A DNA stretch of 64,000 nucleotides from Clostridium folliculivorans (GCF_024341905.1 NZ_BQXY01000003.1:561200-625199); one strand, 5' to 3'; shown: positions 1 to 9,587, counted from the stretch's first letter. The notes: generated by a model not told the origin, from the sequence alone. A program made the numbers and translations.

Positions 1-849
1 ATTGTATCCCATCATATATGGTCTTTGTACAATAGTGGAAGAAATTACTCCTGATTCGATAAATTGTAAGGTTTCAGGCAAGTCATCAAAAGCAACAATC
101 TTAACTCTCCCTACAAGTCCAAGGCTTGATACTGCTTTAGCCGCCCCTACTCCATCAAGAGCCGATGTACAAAATAGAGCTTTTATATTATAGCTTTTAG
201 TTAGTATTTTCTTAGCTGCAAGTTCTGCTTCAAGTAGATATGAATCAGAAGATTCAACACTAACTATATCTATCTTTGAATTACTATTTATATAATCTTT
301 AAAGCCCTGTACTCTTTCTTTTTGATTTGTTACGTCTTTACCACCTATAACTATACCGATATTTCCTTCGGTTCCAATTTGCCTTATCATTTCCTTGGCA
401 CCTTCAGTACCTGCACCGATATTATTTGTGCCAACGTACGCTAAACGTTTACTTTGCTCTGCATCTGAATCTATCGTAATAAGAGGTATTCCATTGTCAA
501 CAACATTATTAATTACAGAGTTATATTTACTTTCCTCCTGCACATATGTAATTATTCCACTTACCTTAGCAGCATACGCCATATTGATAAGTTTAAGTCC
601 TTCATCAACATTAGCATAATCAGGTCCCTCAACCTTAACAACAGCATTTCTTTCCTTCGCAGCCTTTTCCGCCCCTGCCTTTATATATTGCCAATATGGA
701 TTTGACTTCACATGGCAAATAAGTACTATTTCTGGTTTTATTTGCTCTTTAACATTGGTAGGTTCTTTAAAAATTCCAAAAAGGATAAAAGTGAAAATTC
801 CAAAAATTAAAATTATTGTTATATATCTCAGATTATAAAGGTTCTTCAT
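1..849 (-). CDS. Membrane-anchored periplasmic-binding-protein-like sugar sensor or binding protein (3' end outside window)
   Basis: The frame is open from an ATG at 847-849 to the window edge (283 codons, C-terminus missing). One hydrophobic segment at about residues 7-26 is followed by a Peripla_BP_4 (ribose/xylose-binding) fold; visible family features are SNPYWQ near the start of the domain, the ligand-type stretch ITIDSD, YVGTNN and a late VAFDD. There is no lipobox cysteine, so the protein looks anchored by an uncleaved N-terminal helix rather than as a lipoprotein. Such forms are known as the extracytoplasmic partner of LytS-type kinases (XylFII of Clostridium beijerinckii), so a sensing role is as likely as ABC import. 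The partner genes would lie to the left, outside the window. The sugar cannot be named. Confidence 0.8.
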   Translation of the reverse strand, partial: MKNLYNLRYITIILIFGIFTFILFGIFKEPTNVKEQIKPEIVLICHVKSNPYWQYIKAGAEKAAKERNAVVKVEGPDYANVDEGLKLINMAYAAKVSGIITYVQEESKYNSVINNVVDNGIPLITIDSDAEQSKRLAYVGTNNIGAGTEGAKEMIRQIGTEGNIGIVIGGKDVTNQKERVQGFKDYINSNSKIDIVSVESSDSYLLEAELAAKKILTKSYNIKALFCTSALDGVGAAKAVSSLGLVGRVKIVAFDDLPETLQFIESGVISSTIVQRPYMMGYN

Positions 850-1178
850 TTCTTTCCCCCTTAATTATAACTCCTAATTTACATTTCTATGGTTTAATAT
901 ACATGATTATTATATAATATATTACAAAATATGTATATTAAAATTATAACTTCTTATCAATATATTACCAGTAATTATTTGCTGTAATTTGTGGCTATTC
1001 TAACATCAAATTGTTGTAAATTTTATCTTATCCTTTTAGCTTAATTTCACCCCAGTGCCTTAACAGTACCAAATATATAAAGAGAATTATTATTTTCTAA
1101 ATATTCTGAATCTATGTTTTTTAATGTAGTTTTTTGTAGTAAAATAAAAATATAAACATATTTGAGGGAGATGATATC
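850..1178. other. Intergenic region between divergent genes
   Basis: These 329 bases separate the divergent binding-protein and CBS-domain genes. I see only AT-rich promoter-like sequence and the AGGGAG ribosome-binding site of the CBS gene just before 1179. A stretch near 1040-1072 (TTAATTTCA followed by CAGTGCCTTAA) resembles the outer end of the repeat family described at 1591 and 10361, and may be a remnant of it. Confidence 0.4.
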
Positions 1179-1556
1179 ATGAACATTAGTAATCTATTAA
1201 AACCTAATCCTATTACTTTAAAAGTAAACGATGACATAGATAAAGCTTTAAAACTTATGGATGAGTTTGATTTAAATGGTATGCCAGTAATAGATGATAA
1301 CGAGTCTTTAGTTGGAATGGTGGTTAAAGCAGATATATATAGATTCATGGTAACCCCAGGACACTATGAAGATTGTCCAGTTGAATGGGTTATGTCAAAA
1401 TTAATAATTTCAGCTCAATCTAATGAAGATCTTATTGTTGTCGCCAAACGTTTAAGGAAAAATAATATTATTTCCATGCCAGTGGTGGAAAACGAAAAGC
1501 TAGTTGGAACTATAACCATTGAAGATTTATTAGATTACTATATTGGATTAGAATAA
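1179..1556 (+). CDS. Tandem CBS-domain protein
   Basis: The 125-residue protein consists of two CBS domains (about residues 1-60 and 67-125) and nothing else. The typical GMPVIDD/LVGMVV and MPVVENEKLVGTIT pattern marks each repeat. Stand-alone CBS pairs bind adenine nucleotides such as AMP, ATP or S-adenosylmethionine and act as energy or ligand sensors on partner proteins; the partner is not identifiable here. The start is supported by AGGGAG eight bases upstream. It is a single-gene unit facing away from its left neighbour, followed by a palindromic repeat rather than another gene. Confidence 0.9.
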   Translation: MNISNLLKPNPITLKVNDDIDKALKLMDEFDLNGMPVIDDNESLVGMVVKADIYRFMVTPGHYEDCPVEWVMSKLIISAQSNEDLIVVAKRLRKNNIISMPVVENEKLVGTITIEDLLDYYIGLE

Positions 1557-1590
1557 ATTTTAAAATAATAAGGCGCTGTTAAAATACCAT

Positions 1591-1676
1591 GTTGAAATTA
1601 AGTAGTTAGTCATCCGATGCTTTAATTCAAATAGCTCGCTCATATAGCATCTCCTGCATAACCGCTTAATTTCAAT
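1591..1676. repeat. Interspersed palindromic repeat family 2, copy 1 (86 bp)
   Basis: About 30-base imperfect inverted termini (GTTGAAATTAAG at the left, CTTAATTTCAAT at the right) enclose CATCCGATGCTTTAAT and AGCTCGCTCATATAG. The same blocks recur at 10361, 21042, 26902, 49203 and 52528. Compared with the 202-bp copy at 26902 this one lacks the central 120 bases or so. It lies between the CBS gene and the end of the AraC gene. Confidence 0.85.
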
Positions 1677-1696
1677 AATATTCTTATATTAATTAT

Positions 1697-2668
1697 CTAG
1701 TCCTCGTGTAGCTTCTTTCCTCTATATTCCTTAGGTGTAACTCCATACTTTCCTTTAAATATCTTATAAAAATAAGTAGGATTCTCATAACCTACTAAAT
1801 CTATTATTTCAACTATAGAATACTCAGTAAGCTTTAATAACTCTATTGCCTTACTTAACTTTTTCTCTTGAAGAAGCTCTTTGAAAGTCATTTTTGTATG
1901 CTTTTTTATTAGTTTGCTAATTTTATAATGTGGCTGATTTAATTTTTTAGCAAGTTCAAATAAATTTGCATTCCTATAATATTTATCAATATATTTGAAA
2001 CTTTGAATTATAAGGAGCTTATCATAATTATTAGCTGAATAAGTTTCAATATCCTTAGATCTCTTCACTAACTCAACTAAGAGTAATCCTACTAATAGCT
2101 TAATTGTTGCTTTACTCATAATAGAAGGTTCATAAAGTTCTGTTATTATTTTTTCTGCAAGCTCTTGTATATAATTTTTATCAGCTACTTTAAAGTATAA
2201 GTACTCTCCTTCACTATAATCCTTATATAAGGTGGTTAGTAAAAACTTACTTATTAAGCTTTCATCCTCTAAAAGAGTTATTATATAGTCAAAAAACTCT
2301 GGCTTGATTATAAAATTTATTATTATATCCTCTTCTTCAGAGGCTTCTATTTCATGTGTTATGTATTGATTTAAAAAGATAAACTCCCCTTGTTTTAAAG
2401 TAATTTTTCTATCATCTATATTCTGTGTCAACTGTCCCTTATAAACATAATTAAACTCTATGTAATTGTGTTTATGCTTAGGAAAATGTACAAATCTAGT
2501 ATGTCTTCTTATATCAATTAATTCTCCTGTTTGTAGGAGTTTTCTGCTATCTACTATAAATTCACCGTTATCAGTATATAAGCTTTTATTAACATTTTCT
2601 TCTCCATTTAATATCTTTTCTTCTTCCTCTGTCAATGCTATGAGTCTTTGATATATATCTTCTCTCAT
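1697..2668 (-). CDS. AraC-family transcriptional regulator with N-terminal cupin domain
   Basis: The 323-residue protein has a cupin/AraC-binding region at about residues 50-140 (RHTRFVHFPKHKHNYIE, then LKQGEFIFLNQYITHEIE) and a C-terminal pair of helix-turn-helix motifs. The final stretch, IVEIIDLVGYENPTYFYKIFK with GVTPKEYR, is the classic AraC signature. GGAGG five bases upstream fixes the start. This architecture is typical of regulators of carbohydrate or aromatic metabolism. No obvious target lies next to it: one neighbour is a CBS protein and gltBD is oriented independently. Its upstream region carries the 95-bp hairpin repeat at 2723. Confidence 0.9.
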   Translation of the reverse strand: MREDIYQRLIALTEEEEKILNGEENVNKSLYTDNGEFIVDSRKLLQTGELIDIRRHTRFVHFPKHKHNYIEFNYVYKGQLTQNIDDRKITLKQGEFIFLNQYITHEIEASEEEDIIINFIIKPEFFDYIITLLEDESLISKFLLTTLYKDYSEGEYLYFKVADKNYIQELAEKIITELYEPSIMSKATIKLLVGLLLVELVKRSKDIETYSANNYDKLLIIQSFKYIDKYYRNANLFELAKKLNQPHYKISKLIKKHTKMTFKELLQEKKLSKAIELLKLTEYSIVEIIDLVGYENPTYFYKIFKGKYGVTPKEYRGKKLHED

Positions 2669-2722
2669 AGTTTCCTCCTAAAAACTTTGTCTTATCTCAT
2701 TTCATTATAACATGTTTATAAA

Positions 2723-2817
2723 GATGAACTACTTCGATCCGAAATCTATTTTTAAAACTCTCACGGGTTCTGGTTAGAGAATTTAAAAATATAAATTCTA
2801 ATACGAAGTAGTTCATC
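2723..2817. repeat. 95-bp double-stem palindromic element, copy 1
   Basis: The outer stem pairs GATGAACTACTTCG with CGAAGTAGTTCATC. The inner stem pairs TATTTTTAAAACTCT with AGAGAATTTAAAAATA around the loop ACGGGTTCTGGT. Identical-length copies lie at 30675 and 63078, with base changes that preserve pairing, and a collapsed relative lies at 47684. No T-run follows either side, so it is not a simple terminator. It sits upstream of the AraC gene and beyond the gltD terminator. Confidence 0.9.
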
Positions 2818-2891
2818 AATTCAGTGGAATAGATATTAATGCCTTCTAGTTACACCTAAAATCCCTTTTAATACTTACCTTGTCAACAATA

Positions 2892-2929
2892 AAAAATACC
2901 ACTTCAAAAAGTTATGAAGTGGTATTTTT
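2892..2929 (-). terminator. Rho-independent terminator of gltBD
   Basis: The perfect stem ATACCACTTC/GAAGTGGTAT is flanked by A- and T-runs, so it can work in both directions. It lies immediately after the gltD stop on the minus strand. Confidence 0.9.
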
Positions 2930-2932
2930 ATA

Positions 2933-4417
2933 TTAAACTAAAGTTGTATATCCTTCTAAGAACTTATCTACTTCTCTTGCACAAGCTCTTCCTTCATTTA
3001 TAGCCCATACTACAAGACTTTGTCCTCTTCTAACATCTCCACAAGCGAAAACCTTGGATACATTAGTTTGGAATTTTCCGTACTGAGCATTTACATTTGT
3101 TCTTCCATCAGTTTCTACTTCAAAGCCATCAGTTACATACTTCTCAGCTCCTACAAAGCCCATTGCAAGTAGTACCATATCTGCTTTCCAGATCTTTTCA
3201 CTACCTTCAACTTCCTTTGGAACAAAAGCACCATTTTCGTTCTTTTCCCAATTTACATTTACTGTTTTTACTGCAGTGAGGTTGCCTTCTTCATCACCTA
3301 TAAATTCTTTTACTGTGATTAAGAACTCTCTAGGATCCTTACCATTCAAATCAATAAATTCTTCTTGACCGTAGTCAACCTTATGAATTCTTGGGTATTG
3401 TGGCCATGGATTAGCATCAGTTCTTTCTTCCGGTTGCTTACCCATAATTTCAAATTGGACTAAGGAATTGCAGTTATGTCTTAGACTTGTGGCAACACAG
3501 TCAGTTCCAGTGTCTCCTCCACCTATTACAATAACATCTTTTCCTTCTGCAGATATATAATTCTTATCCTCTAAGTTTGAATCTAAGAGGCTCTTTGTTG
3601 TTGATTTAAGAAAATCTACTGCATAATGTATTCCCTTAAATTCTCTTCCCTTTGCCTTTAAATCTCTAGGATTTGATGAACCACAAGCTAAAACTACAGA
3701 ATCATACTTTTCTAAAAGTTCCTTAGAGTCAACATTAACCCCAACATTTGCATTTGTTACAAAGCTTATTCCTTCTTCTTTCATGATATTCACTCTTCTA
3801 TCAATTACAGCCTTATCAAGCTTCATGTTAGGAATACCATACATCAAAAGTCCGCCTACACGGTCATTTCTTTCATAAACAGTAACGTTATAGCCTCTTT
3901 TATTAAGTTGATCTGCACAAGCAAGTCCAGCTGGTCCAGAACCTATTATTGCTACATTTTTGTCCAATCTTACTTTTGGAGGATTAGGCTTAATTAGGCC
4001 TTCTTCAAAAGCTCTCTCTATAATAGATCTTTCATTTTCTTTTATAGAGATTGCTGGTCCATTAATTCCAGCAGTACAAGCTGACTCACAAGGTGCTGGA
4101 CAAACTCTTCCTGTAAATTCTGGAAAGTTATTAGTCTTTAGAAGTCTTTCAATAGCTTTCTTCCAATTTCCTTTGTATATTAAATCATTCCATTCTGGTA
4201 TAAGATTATTAACAGGACATCCAGATACCATTCCATTTATCATTATTCCTGACTGACAGAATGGTATACCACAGTCCATACATCTAGCCCCTTGAACTTG
4301 TTGTTCCTCTTTGGAAAGAGGAGTTACAAACTCGTTGTAATCTTTTAATCTTTCCTTTGGTTTTTTCTTAGCTGCAACTTTCCTATCATATTCTAAAAAA
4401 CCTGTTGGCTTTCCCAT
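2933..4417 (-). CDS. gltD: Glutamate synthase small subunit
   Basis: The 494-residue beta subunit of NADPH-dependent glutamate synthase feeds electrons from NAD(P)H through FAD and Fe-S centres to the GltB subunit. N-terminal cluster cysteines are C46, C49, C54 and C67, and a second group (GRVCPAPCESAC) is at 106-114. An FAD-binding motif GSGPAGLACA lies near 150 and an NAD(P)H-binding motif GGGDTGTDC near 295. Length is normal for the family. It follows gltB with a 17-base gap, so the two are co-transcribed and end at the strong hairpin at 2892. It is a paralogue of NfnB encoded at 33676. Confidence 0.97.
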   Translation of the reverse strand: MGKPTGFLEYDRKVAAKKKPKERLKDYNEFVTPLSKEEQQVQGARCMDCGIPFCQSGIMINGMVSGCPVNNLIPEWNDLIYKGNWKKAIERLLKTNNFPEFTGRVCPAPCESACTAGINGPAISIKENERSIIERAFEEGLIKPNPPKVRLDKNVAIIGSGPAGLACADQLNKRGYNVTVYERNDRVGGLLMYGIPNMKLDKAVIDRRVNIMKEEGISFVTNANVGVNVDSKELLEKYDSVVLACGSSNPRDLKAKGREFKGIHYAVDFLKSTTKSLLDSNLEDKNYISAEGKDVIVIGGGDTGTDCVATSLRHNCNSLVQFEIMGKQPEERTDANPWPQYPRIHKVDYGQEEFIDLNGKDPREFLITVKEFIGDEEGNLTAVKTVNVNWEKNENGAFVPKEVEGSEKIWKADMVLLAMGFVGAEKYVTDGFEVETDGRTNVNAQYGKFQTNVSKVFACGDVRRGQSLVVWAINEGRACAREVDKFLEGYTTLV

Positions 4418-4434
4418 AATACTCCTCCTCTTTC

Positions 4435-7400
4435 CTACTTTCTTACTCCTTTTATTACATCAAAGGCCATTCTTTCTGCATCTTCTTTTGAAGCACCTGA
4501 AGCTACATACTCTTTAATTAAGGTAGTTATATTCTTATAATCCTTAGGCATTACCTTAATAAAGCCTTTCTTATATTCTTCAAAGTTTGAAGCTATATTT
4601 TTCGCTTCAGCAGAATCAGTATATTTTCTATGCTCTTCTAGAAGCAAAAGTATATCTTTTTCATCTGATGCATTTAACTCTTCTATATAAACCATGCTTT
4701 CATTTATATTTTTTCTCTTTGTTCCTTCAGAATCAAGAATATAAACTACTCCACCTGACATACCAGCTGCAAAGTTTCTTCCTACCGGACCAAGTATAAC
4801 AATAGTTCCACCAGTCATATATTCACAACCATGATCTCCAACACCTTCAACTACTGCTGTAGCTCCAGAGTTTCTAACTCCAAATCTTTCACCAGCAACT
4901 CCTCTTATAAAAGCCTTACCACTAGTAGCCCCATATAAAGCTACATTGCCAACTAATATATTTTCAGTCGGGTTAAGTGTTACAGTGTCTGGCTCATATA
5001 CTATTATCTTACCGCCAGAAAGTCCTTTTCCAATATAGTCATTAGCATCTCCTTCAAGTTCTAGTGTAAGACCATTAGGAATAAATGCTCCAAAGCTCTG
5101 CCCACCAGCACCCTTTGTTTTTACCCAAATAGTGTCTTCTGGAAGTCCTTTTTCTCCATATCTCTTAGTTATTTCGCTTCCTAATATTGTTCCGAATACT
5201 CTATCAGTGTTACCAACATTTACTTCAAGCTTAACATTTGACTTTCCTTCAAGAGCATCTAGCGCGTTTGGTACTAGTACCTTTGAGTCTAAAACATTAT
5301 ATAATTTATGGTCATAACTCGCTTGATACTTGTAGATTCTGTCATGTGGAACTTCTGGATTGAATAGCAGTCTTGATAAATCTACTTTCTTAGCCTTCCA
5401 TCCACCAATAGATCTTTGTACTAATTTATCAGTACGTCCAATCATTTCGTCTATTGTTCTGAAGCCAAGCTTCGCCATATATTCTCTTAGTTCTTCTGCT
5501 ATAAAGTACATGAAGTTTATAACATGCTCAGGCTTTCCTTTAAATCTCTTTCTTAATTCTTCATTTTGAGTTGCTATTCCAACAGGACAAGTATCAAGAT
5601 TACATACTCTCATCATCACACAACCCATAACTACTAATGGTGCTGTAGCAAACCCAAACTCTTCTGCACCTAGAAGTGCTGCAATAGCTACATCTTTTCC
5701 TGACATAAGCTTTCCATCAGTTTCTATTACTACTCTTTCTCTTAAGCCATTTAGGATTAGAGTTTGGTGAACTTCAGCAAGTCCAAGTTCCCAAGGTAAT
5801 CCAGCATGTTTTATAGAAGTTCTTGGAGATGCTCCTGTTCCTCCATCATAACCACTGATTAGTATTACATCTGCTCCACCCTTTGCAACACCTGCTGCAA
5901 CTGTACCAACTCCAGCTTCAGAAACTAATTTTACACTTACTCTTGCTCTTGAGTTAACATTCTTAAGATCATATATAAGTTCTGCCAAATCTTCTATAGA
6001 ATATATATCATGATGTGGTGGTGGTGATATTAAACCAACTCCAGTAGTTGAATGTCTTGCCTTAGCTACCCATGGGTAAACCTTAGTTGCCGGAAGCTGT
6101 CCACCTTCACCTGGTTTTGCCCCTTGTGCCATCTTTATCTGTATTTCTTTTGCATCTACAAGGTATTCTGAAGTAACTCCGAATCTACCAGATGCAATTT
6201 GTTTTATTGCAGAAGATCTTAAATCTCCATTTTCATCTACAACAAATCTTTCTCTTTCTTCTCCGCCTTCACCGGTGTTAGATCTTCCACCAATCCTGTT
6301 CATTGCTATTGCTAAACATTCATGAGCTTCCTTGCTGATTGAACCGTAAGACATAGCTCCTGTTTTGAATCTCTTAACTATTGACTCAACTGATTCAACT
6401 TCATCTATAGAGATACTTTCATTACCTAGTTTTAAATCTAGTAAGCTTCTTAGAGTTAGGTTGTTCTTTTCATTGCTAACTAAAGAAGTATATTCTTTAA
6501 ATTCTTCATAATTACCTGTCTTACATGCATCTTGAAGCTTATGAATTGTAAGAGGATTATATAAATGTTCTTCTTTATTACTTCTAAACTTATGAGCGCC
6601 CTCAGAATCAAGAGTAAAGTCTATAAGTCTTGCATCAAAACCTTGTGTGTGTCTTATTACAGCTTCTTTCTCTATATCTAGAAGATCAATTCCTTCTATC
6701 CTAGATGGTGTCAATGTAAAATACTTATCTACTACTTGCTTTGATATTCCAATAGCTTCAAAAATTTGAGCTCCGTTGTATGATTGTATTGTTGAAATAC
6801 CCATCTTAGAAATTACTTTAACAATTCCTTTTAGAGCACCCTTATTATAATTGTAAACTGCTTTATCAAAGCTTAAATCCACAGTACCTTCTTCAACTAA
6901 AGTTCTAATAGATTCATATGCCATATAAGGATTTATTGCATTAGCACCAAAACCTAAAAGTAGTGCAAAATGATGAATTTCTCTAGGTTCTCCAGATTCT
7001 ACAACTATACTAACCTTAGTTCTTTTTGCTTCATCAACCAGATGGTGGTGTAATGCTGAAACAGCAAGTAACGCAGGGATTGGAACATTATTTTCATCAA
7101 CAGTTTTATCTGAAAGAACTATAATTGAAGTCCCATTTTCTATAGCTTCATCAGCTTTTCTTAGTATATCTTCTAAAGCCTTTTCCAGATTCCCTTCTTT
7201 GTTCTTATTGAATACTGTTGGTATAATTACATTTTTAAACCCTTTATTTTCTATAGATAATACCTTATTAAAGTCTTCATTAGATAATATAGGATTGTCT
7301 AATTTTACTCTTCTGCAGTTATTCTCACCTTCAGAAAGTATATTTGACTCTGCACCTAAATACACTCTTACAGAAGTTACTATCTCTTCTCTTATTGCAT

Positions 7401-8967
7401 CTATCGGCGGATTAGTAACCTGAGCAAATAATTGTTTGAAATAGTTATATAACAGCTGTGGTCTATCACTTAAAACTGCTAGTGGTGTATCAACTCCCAT
7501 AGATGCTAGTGGATCATCTGCATTTACGCACATAGGAGTTATTGTAGATGTAACATCTTCATAAGTGTATCCAAAAGCCTTTTGCAATCTAACTAATTTA
7601 GCTTCTTCTAATTTTTCTTCAGATACAGTAACTTCCGGTATTTCTCTAAGCTTCAATAAATTATCCTTAACCCATGTTCCATATGGTTTTAAAGTAGAAT
7701 AATTTTTCTTTAAATCATTGTCATCTATAAGCTCACCATTAACTGTATCAACTAAAAGCATTCTACCTGGCGTAAGTCTTCCTTTATACTTTACATTGCC
7801 ACTTTCAACATTCATAACTCCAACTTCAGATGATAGTATTAAATAATCATCCTTTGTTACATAATATCTTGAAGGTCTAAGACCATTTCTATCTAAAGTT
7901 GCACCTAGTATATCTCCATCTGTAAATGCTATTGCAGCTGGTCCATCCCATGGCTCCATCATTGTTGAATTATATTCATAGAAAGATCTCTTGTCTTTAT
8001 CCATTTCAGGATTCTTGCTCCAAGGTTCTGGAATAAGCATCATCATTATGTGAGGAAGAGTTCTTCCATTCATATATAGAAACTCTATTGTGTTATCAAG
8101 CATTGACGAATCCGAACCATTTTTATTTATTACTGGAAGAACCTTTTTAAGTTCATTTCCAAATATATCTGATTTAAATTCCGATTCTCTTGCGTTCATC
8201 CAATTTACATTACCTCTAATGGTATTTATCTCTCCATTATGAATGATGTATCTATTAGGATGAGCTCTCTCCCAGCTTGGGAAAGTGTTTGTACTAAATC
8301 TTGAGTGAACAAGAGCTATCGCTGTATCCATAAATTTGCTTTGTAAATCTGGGTAAAACTTTTCAACTTGAACTGCTGTAAGCATTCCTTTGTAAACTAA
8401 AGTCTTAGAGGAAAGGCTAGCTATATATGCTTCAACCATTTCTTTTTCAAATAGTCTTCTGATTACATAAAGTTCTCTTTCAAAAGTTTTTGAATCAAAG
8501 TTATTATTATTTGAAGCAACAAATCCTTGCATTATAAAAGGCATTGCTTCTCTAGATGCGTCTCCTAAGTCCTCTGGATTAACAGGAACTTCTCTCCATC
8601 CCAAAAAGCAATGCCCTTCATTAAGAACAATATTTTCAAAAAGCGCCTTTGCTTTTTCTCTCTTCTCTTTATTTTGTGATAAGAAGAACATTCCTACACC
8701 GTAGTGCCCTTCTTTCGGTAATTCAAACCCACATACTTTTGTAAAGAAATTGTGCGATACCTGAATCAGTATTCCTGCTCCATCTCCTACATTAGGATCA
8801 GCTCCAGCGCCCCCTCTGTGCTCTAACTTAACAAGAATATCTAATGCATCCTTTACGATGGCATGGTTCTTTTTGCCTTTAATATGTGCTATTGCCCCAA
8901 TACCACAGGCATCTTTTTCAAAACTTGGATCATACATCCCTTGCTCTTTCGGAAAGTTACAAAACAT
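4435..8967 (-). CDS. gltB: Glutamate synthase large subunit
   Basis: The 1510-residue alpha subunit transfers the amide nitrogen of glutamine to 2-oxoglutarate. The class II amidotransferase domain begins at Cys21 (DACGIG), the catalytic residue exposed after removal of a short propeptide. A linker domain follows, then the FMN/2-oxoglutarate synthase domain with the 3Fe-4S cysteines CVMMRVCNLDTC near residues 1113-1124, and a C-terminal GXGXG beta-helix domain. A GGGGG ribosome-binding site supports the start. Together with gltD it forms the nitrogen-assimilation operon. The 620-base upstream region is shared with the divergent Fnr-like gene. Confidence 0.97.
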   Translation of the reverse strand: MFCNFPKEQGMYDPSFEKDACGIGAIAHIKGKKNHAIVKDALDILVKLEHRGGAGADPNVGDGAGILIQVSHNFFTKVCGFELPKEGHYGVGMFFLSQNKEKREKAKALFENIVLNEGHCFLGWREVPVNPEDLGDASREAMPFIMQGFVASNNNNFDSKTFERELYVIRRLFEKEMVEAYIASLSSKTLVYKGMLTAVQVEKFYPDLQSKFMDTAIALVHSRFSTNTFPSWERAHPNRYIIHNGEINTIRGNVNWMNARESEFKSDIFGNELKKVLPVINKNGSDSSMLDNTIEFLYMNGRTLPHIMMMLIPEPWSKNPEMDKDKRSFYEYNSTMMEPWDGPAAIAFTDGDILGATLDRNGLRPSRYYVTKDDYLILSSEVGVMNVESGNVKYKGRLTPGRMLLVDTVNGELIDDNDLKKNYSTLKPYGTWVKDNLLKLREIPEVTVSEEKLEEAKLVRLQKAFGYTYEDVTSTITPMCVNADDPLASMGVDTPLAVLSDRPQLLYNYFKQLFAQVTNPPIDAIREEIVTSVRVYLGAESNILSEGENNCRRVKLDNPILSNEDFNKVLSIENKGFKNVIIPTVFNKNKEGNLEKALEDILRKADEAIENGTSIIVLSDKTVDENNVPIPALLAVSALHHHLVDEAKRTKVSIVVESGEPREIHHFALLLGFGANAINPYMAYESIRTLVEEGTVDLSFDKAVYNYNKGALKGIVKVISKMGISTIQSYNGAQIFEAIGISKQVVDKYFTLTPSRIEGIDLLDIEKEAVIRHTQGFDARLIDFTLDSEGAHKFRSNKEEHLYNPLTIHKLQDACKTGNYEEFKEYTSLVSNEKNNLTLRSLLDLKLGNESISIDEVESVESIVKRFKTGAMSYGSISKEAHECLAIAMNRIGGRSNTGEGGEERERFVVDENGDLRSSAIKQIASGRFGVTSEYLVDAKEIQIKMAQGAKPGEGGQLPATKVYPWVAKARHSTTGVGLISPPPHHDIYSIEDLAELIYDLKNVNSRARVSVKLVSEAGVGTVAAGVAKGGADVILISGYDGGTGASPRTSIKHAGLPWELGLAEVHQTLILNGLRERVVIETDGKLMSGKDVAIAALLGAEEFGFATAPLVVMGCVMMRVCNLDTCPVGIATQNEELRKRFKGKPEHVINFMYFIAEELREYMAKLGFRTIDEMIGRTDKLVQRSIGGWKAKKVDLSRLLFNPEVPHDRIYKYQASYDHKLYNVLDSKVLVPNALDALEGKSNVKLEVNVGNTDRVFGTILGSEITKRYGEKGLPEDTIWVKTKGAGGQSFGAFIPNGLTLELEGDANDYIGKGLSGGKIIVYEPDTVTLNPTENILVGNVALYGATSGKAFIRGVAGERFGVRNSGATAVVEGVGDHGCEYMTGGTIVILGPVGRNFAAGMSGGVVYILDSEGTKRKNINESMVYIEELNASDEKDILLLLEEHRKYTDSAEAKNIASNFEEYKKGFIKVMPKDYKNITTLIKEYVASGASKEDAERMAFDVIKGVRK

Positions 8968-9587
8968 AGCCAGTCCCCCTTTAATATTACTTTTGCTATA
9001 TTAGATAAAATTGCTACATTTACTCAATAAACAATTCTTAACTCTATCATTTAAGTATTCTTCTATTTCATAAATATATAATTTTTATTTCAATACAACA
9101 TATCTCTTATATTATTTTTATTATGATAAATTTACTATACCATATGATTCATTTAATGAACCAAAAAAAATTATATTGTGAAATAATAATATCACTAAAG
9201 TGTCAAAAAAATCAATATAATAATTAATTTTTATAAAAAAATATTAAAATTATGCAATAAAATCATAACTAAACTTCACTTTTATTACAATATACGTAAT
9301 CTCATTCATTTTGATACTAAAAACTGTAAATTGCAATTTTACTTAAGGACACCTTCAAAACCAAGTTAATGAATTATTTGAAAATATGAAAACCATTTCT
9401 AAAAATTTGCTACTTCAATTAGAGATATATTTAAAAATTTTCTCACGAAATTGTTCATCTATATGGAACTATTAAACTCATTGAAATAAAATATTAAAAA
9501 GTTACTATTATAGATCAGTTTATATAAAAATATATTTATGATAAAATAATATACAAATATTTATTAACACTTCATGAGGTGATATAT
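8968..9587. other. Divergent control region between gltB and the Fnr-like gene
   Basis: About 620 bases with no ORF of substance. On the minus strand, TATAGT (9134-9139) is a reasonable -10 for gltB. A perfect 13-base palindrome, TTCATTTAATGAA (9148-9160), sits between this -10 and a weak TTGGTT -35, where a repressor could act. I found no riboswitch or T-box motif; the rest is AT-rich and unassigned. Confidence 0.45.
9148..9160. promoter_or_regulatory. Palindromic operator candidate in the gltB promoter
   Basis: TTCATT-T-AATGAA is a perfect palindrome located inside the spacer of the predicted gltB promoter, about 180 bases upstream of the gltB start. The binding factor is unknown. Confidence 0.35.

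Noticed and set aside
2723..2817. The 95-bp elements as ordinary terminators
   Set aside because: None of the three full copies is followed by a T-run on either strand, and a separate strong terminator already ends gltD.
9176..9195. CRP-like TGTGA...TCACT upstream of gltB
   Set aside because: The half-sites are separated by nine bases instead of six, so the spacing does not fit Crp-family dimers.
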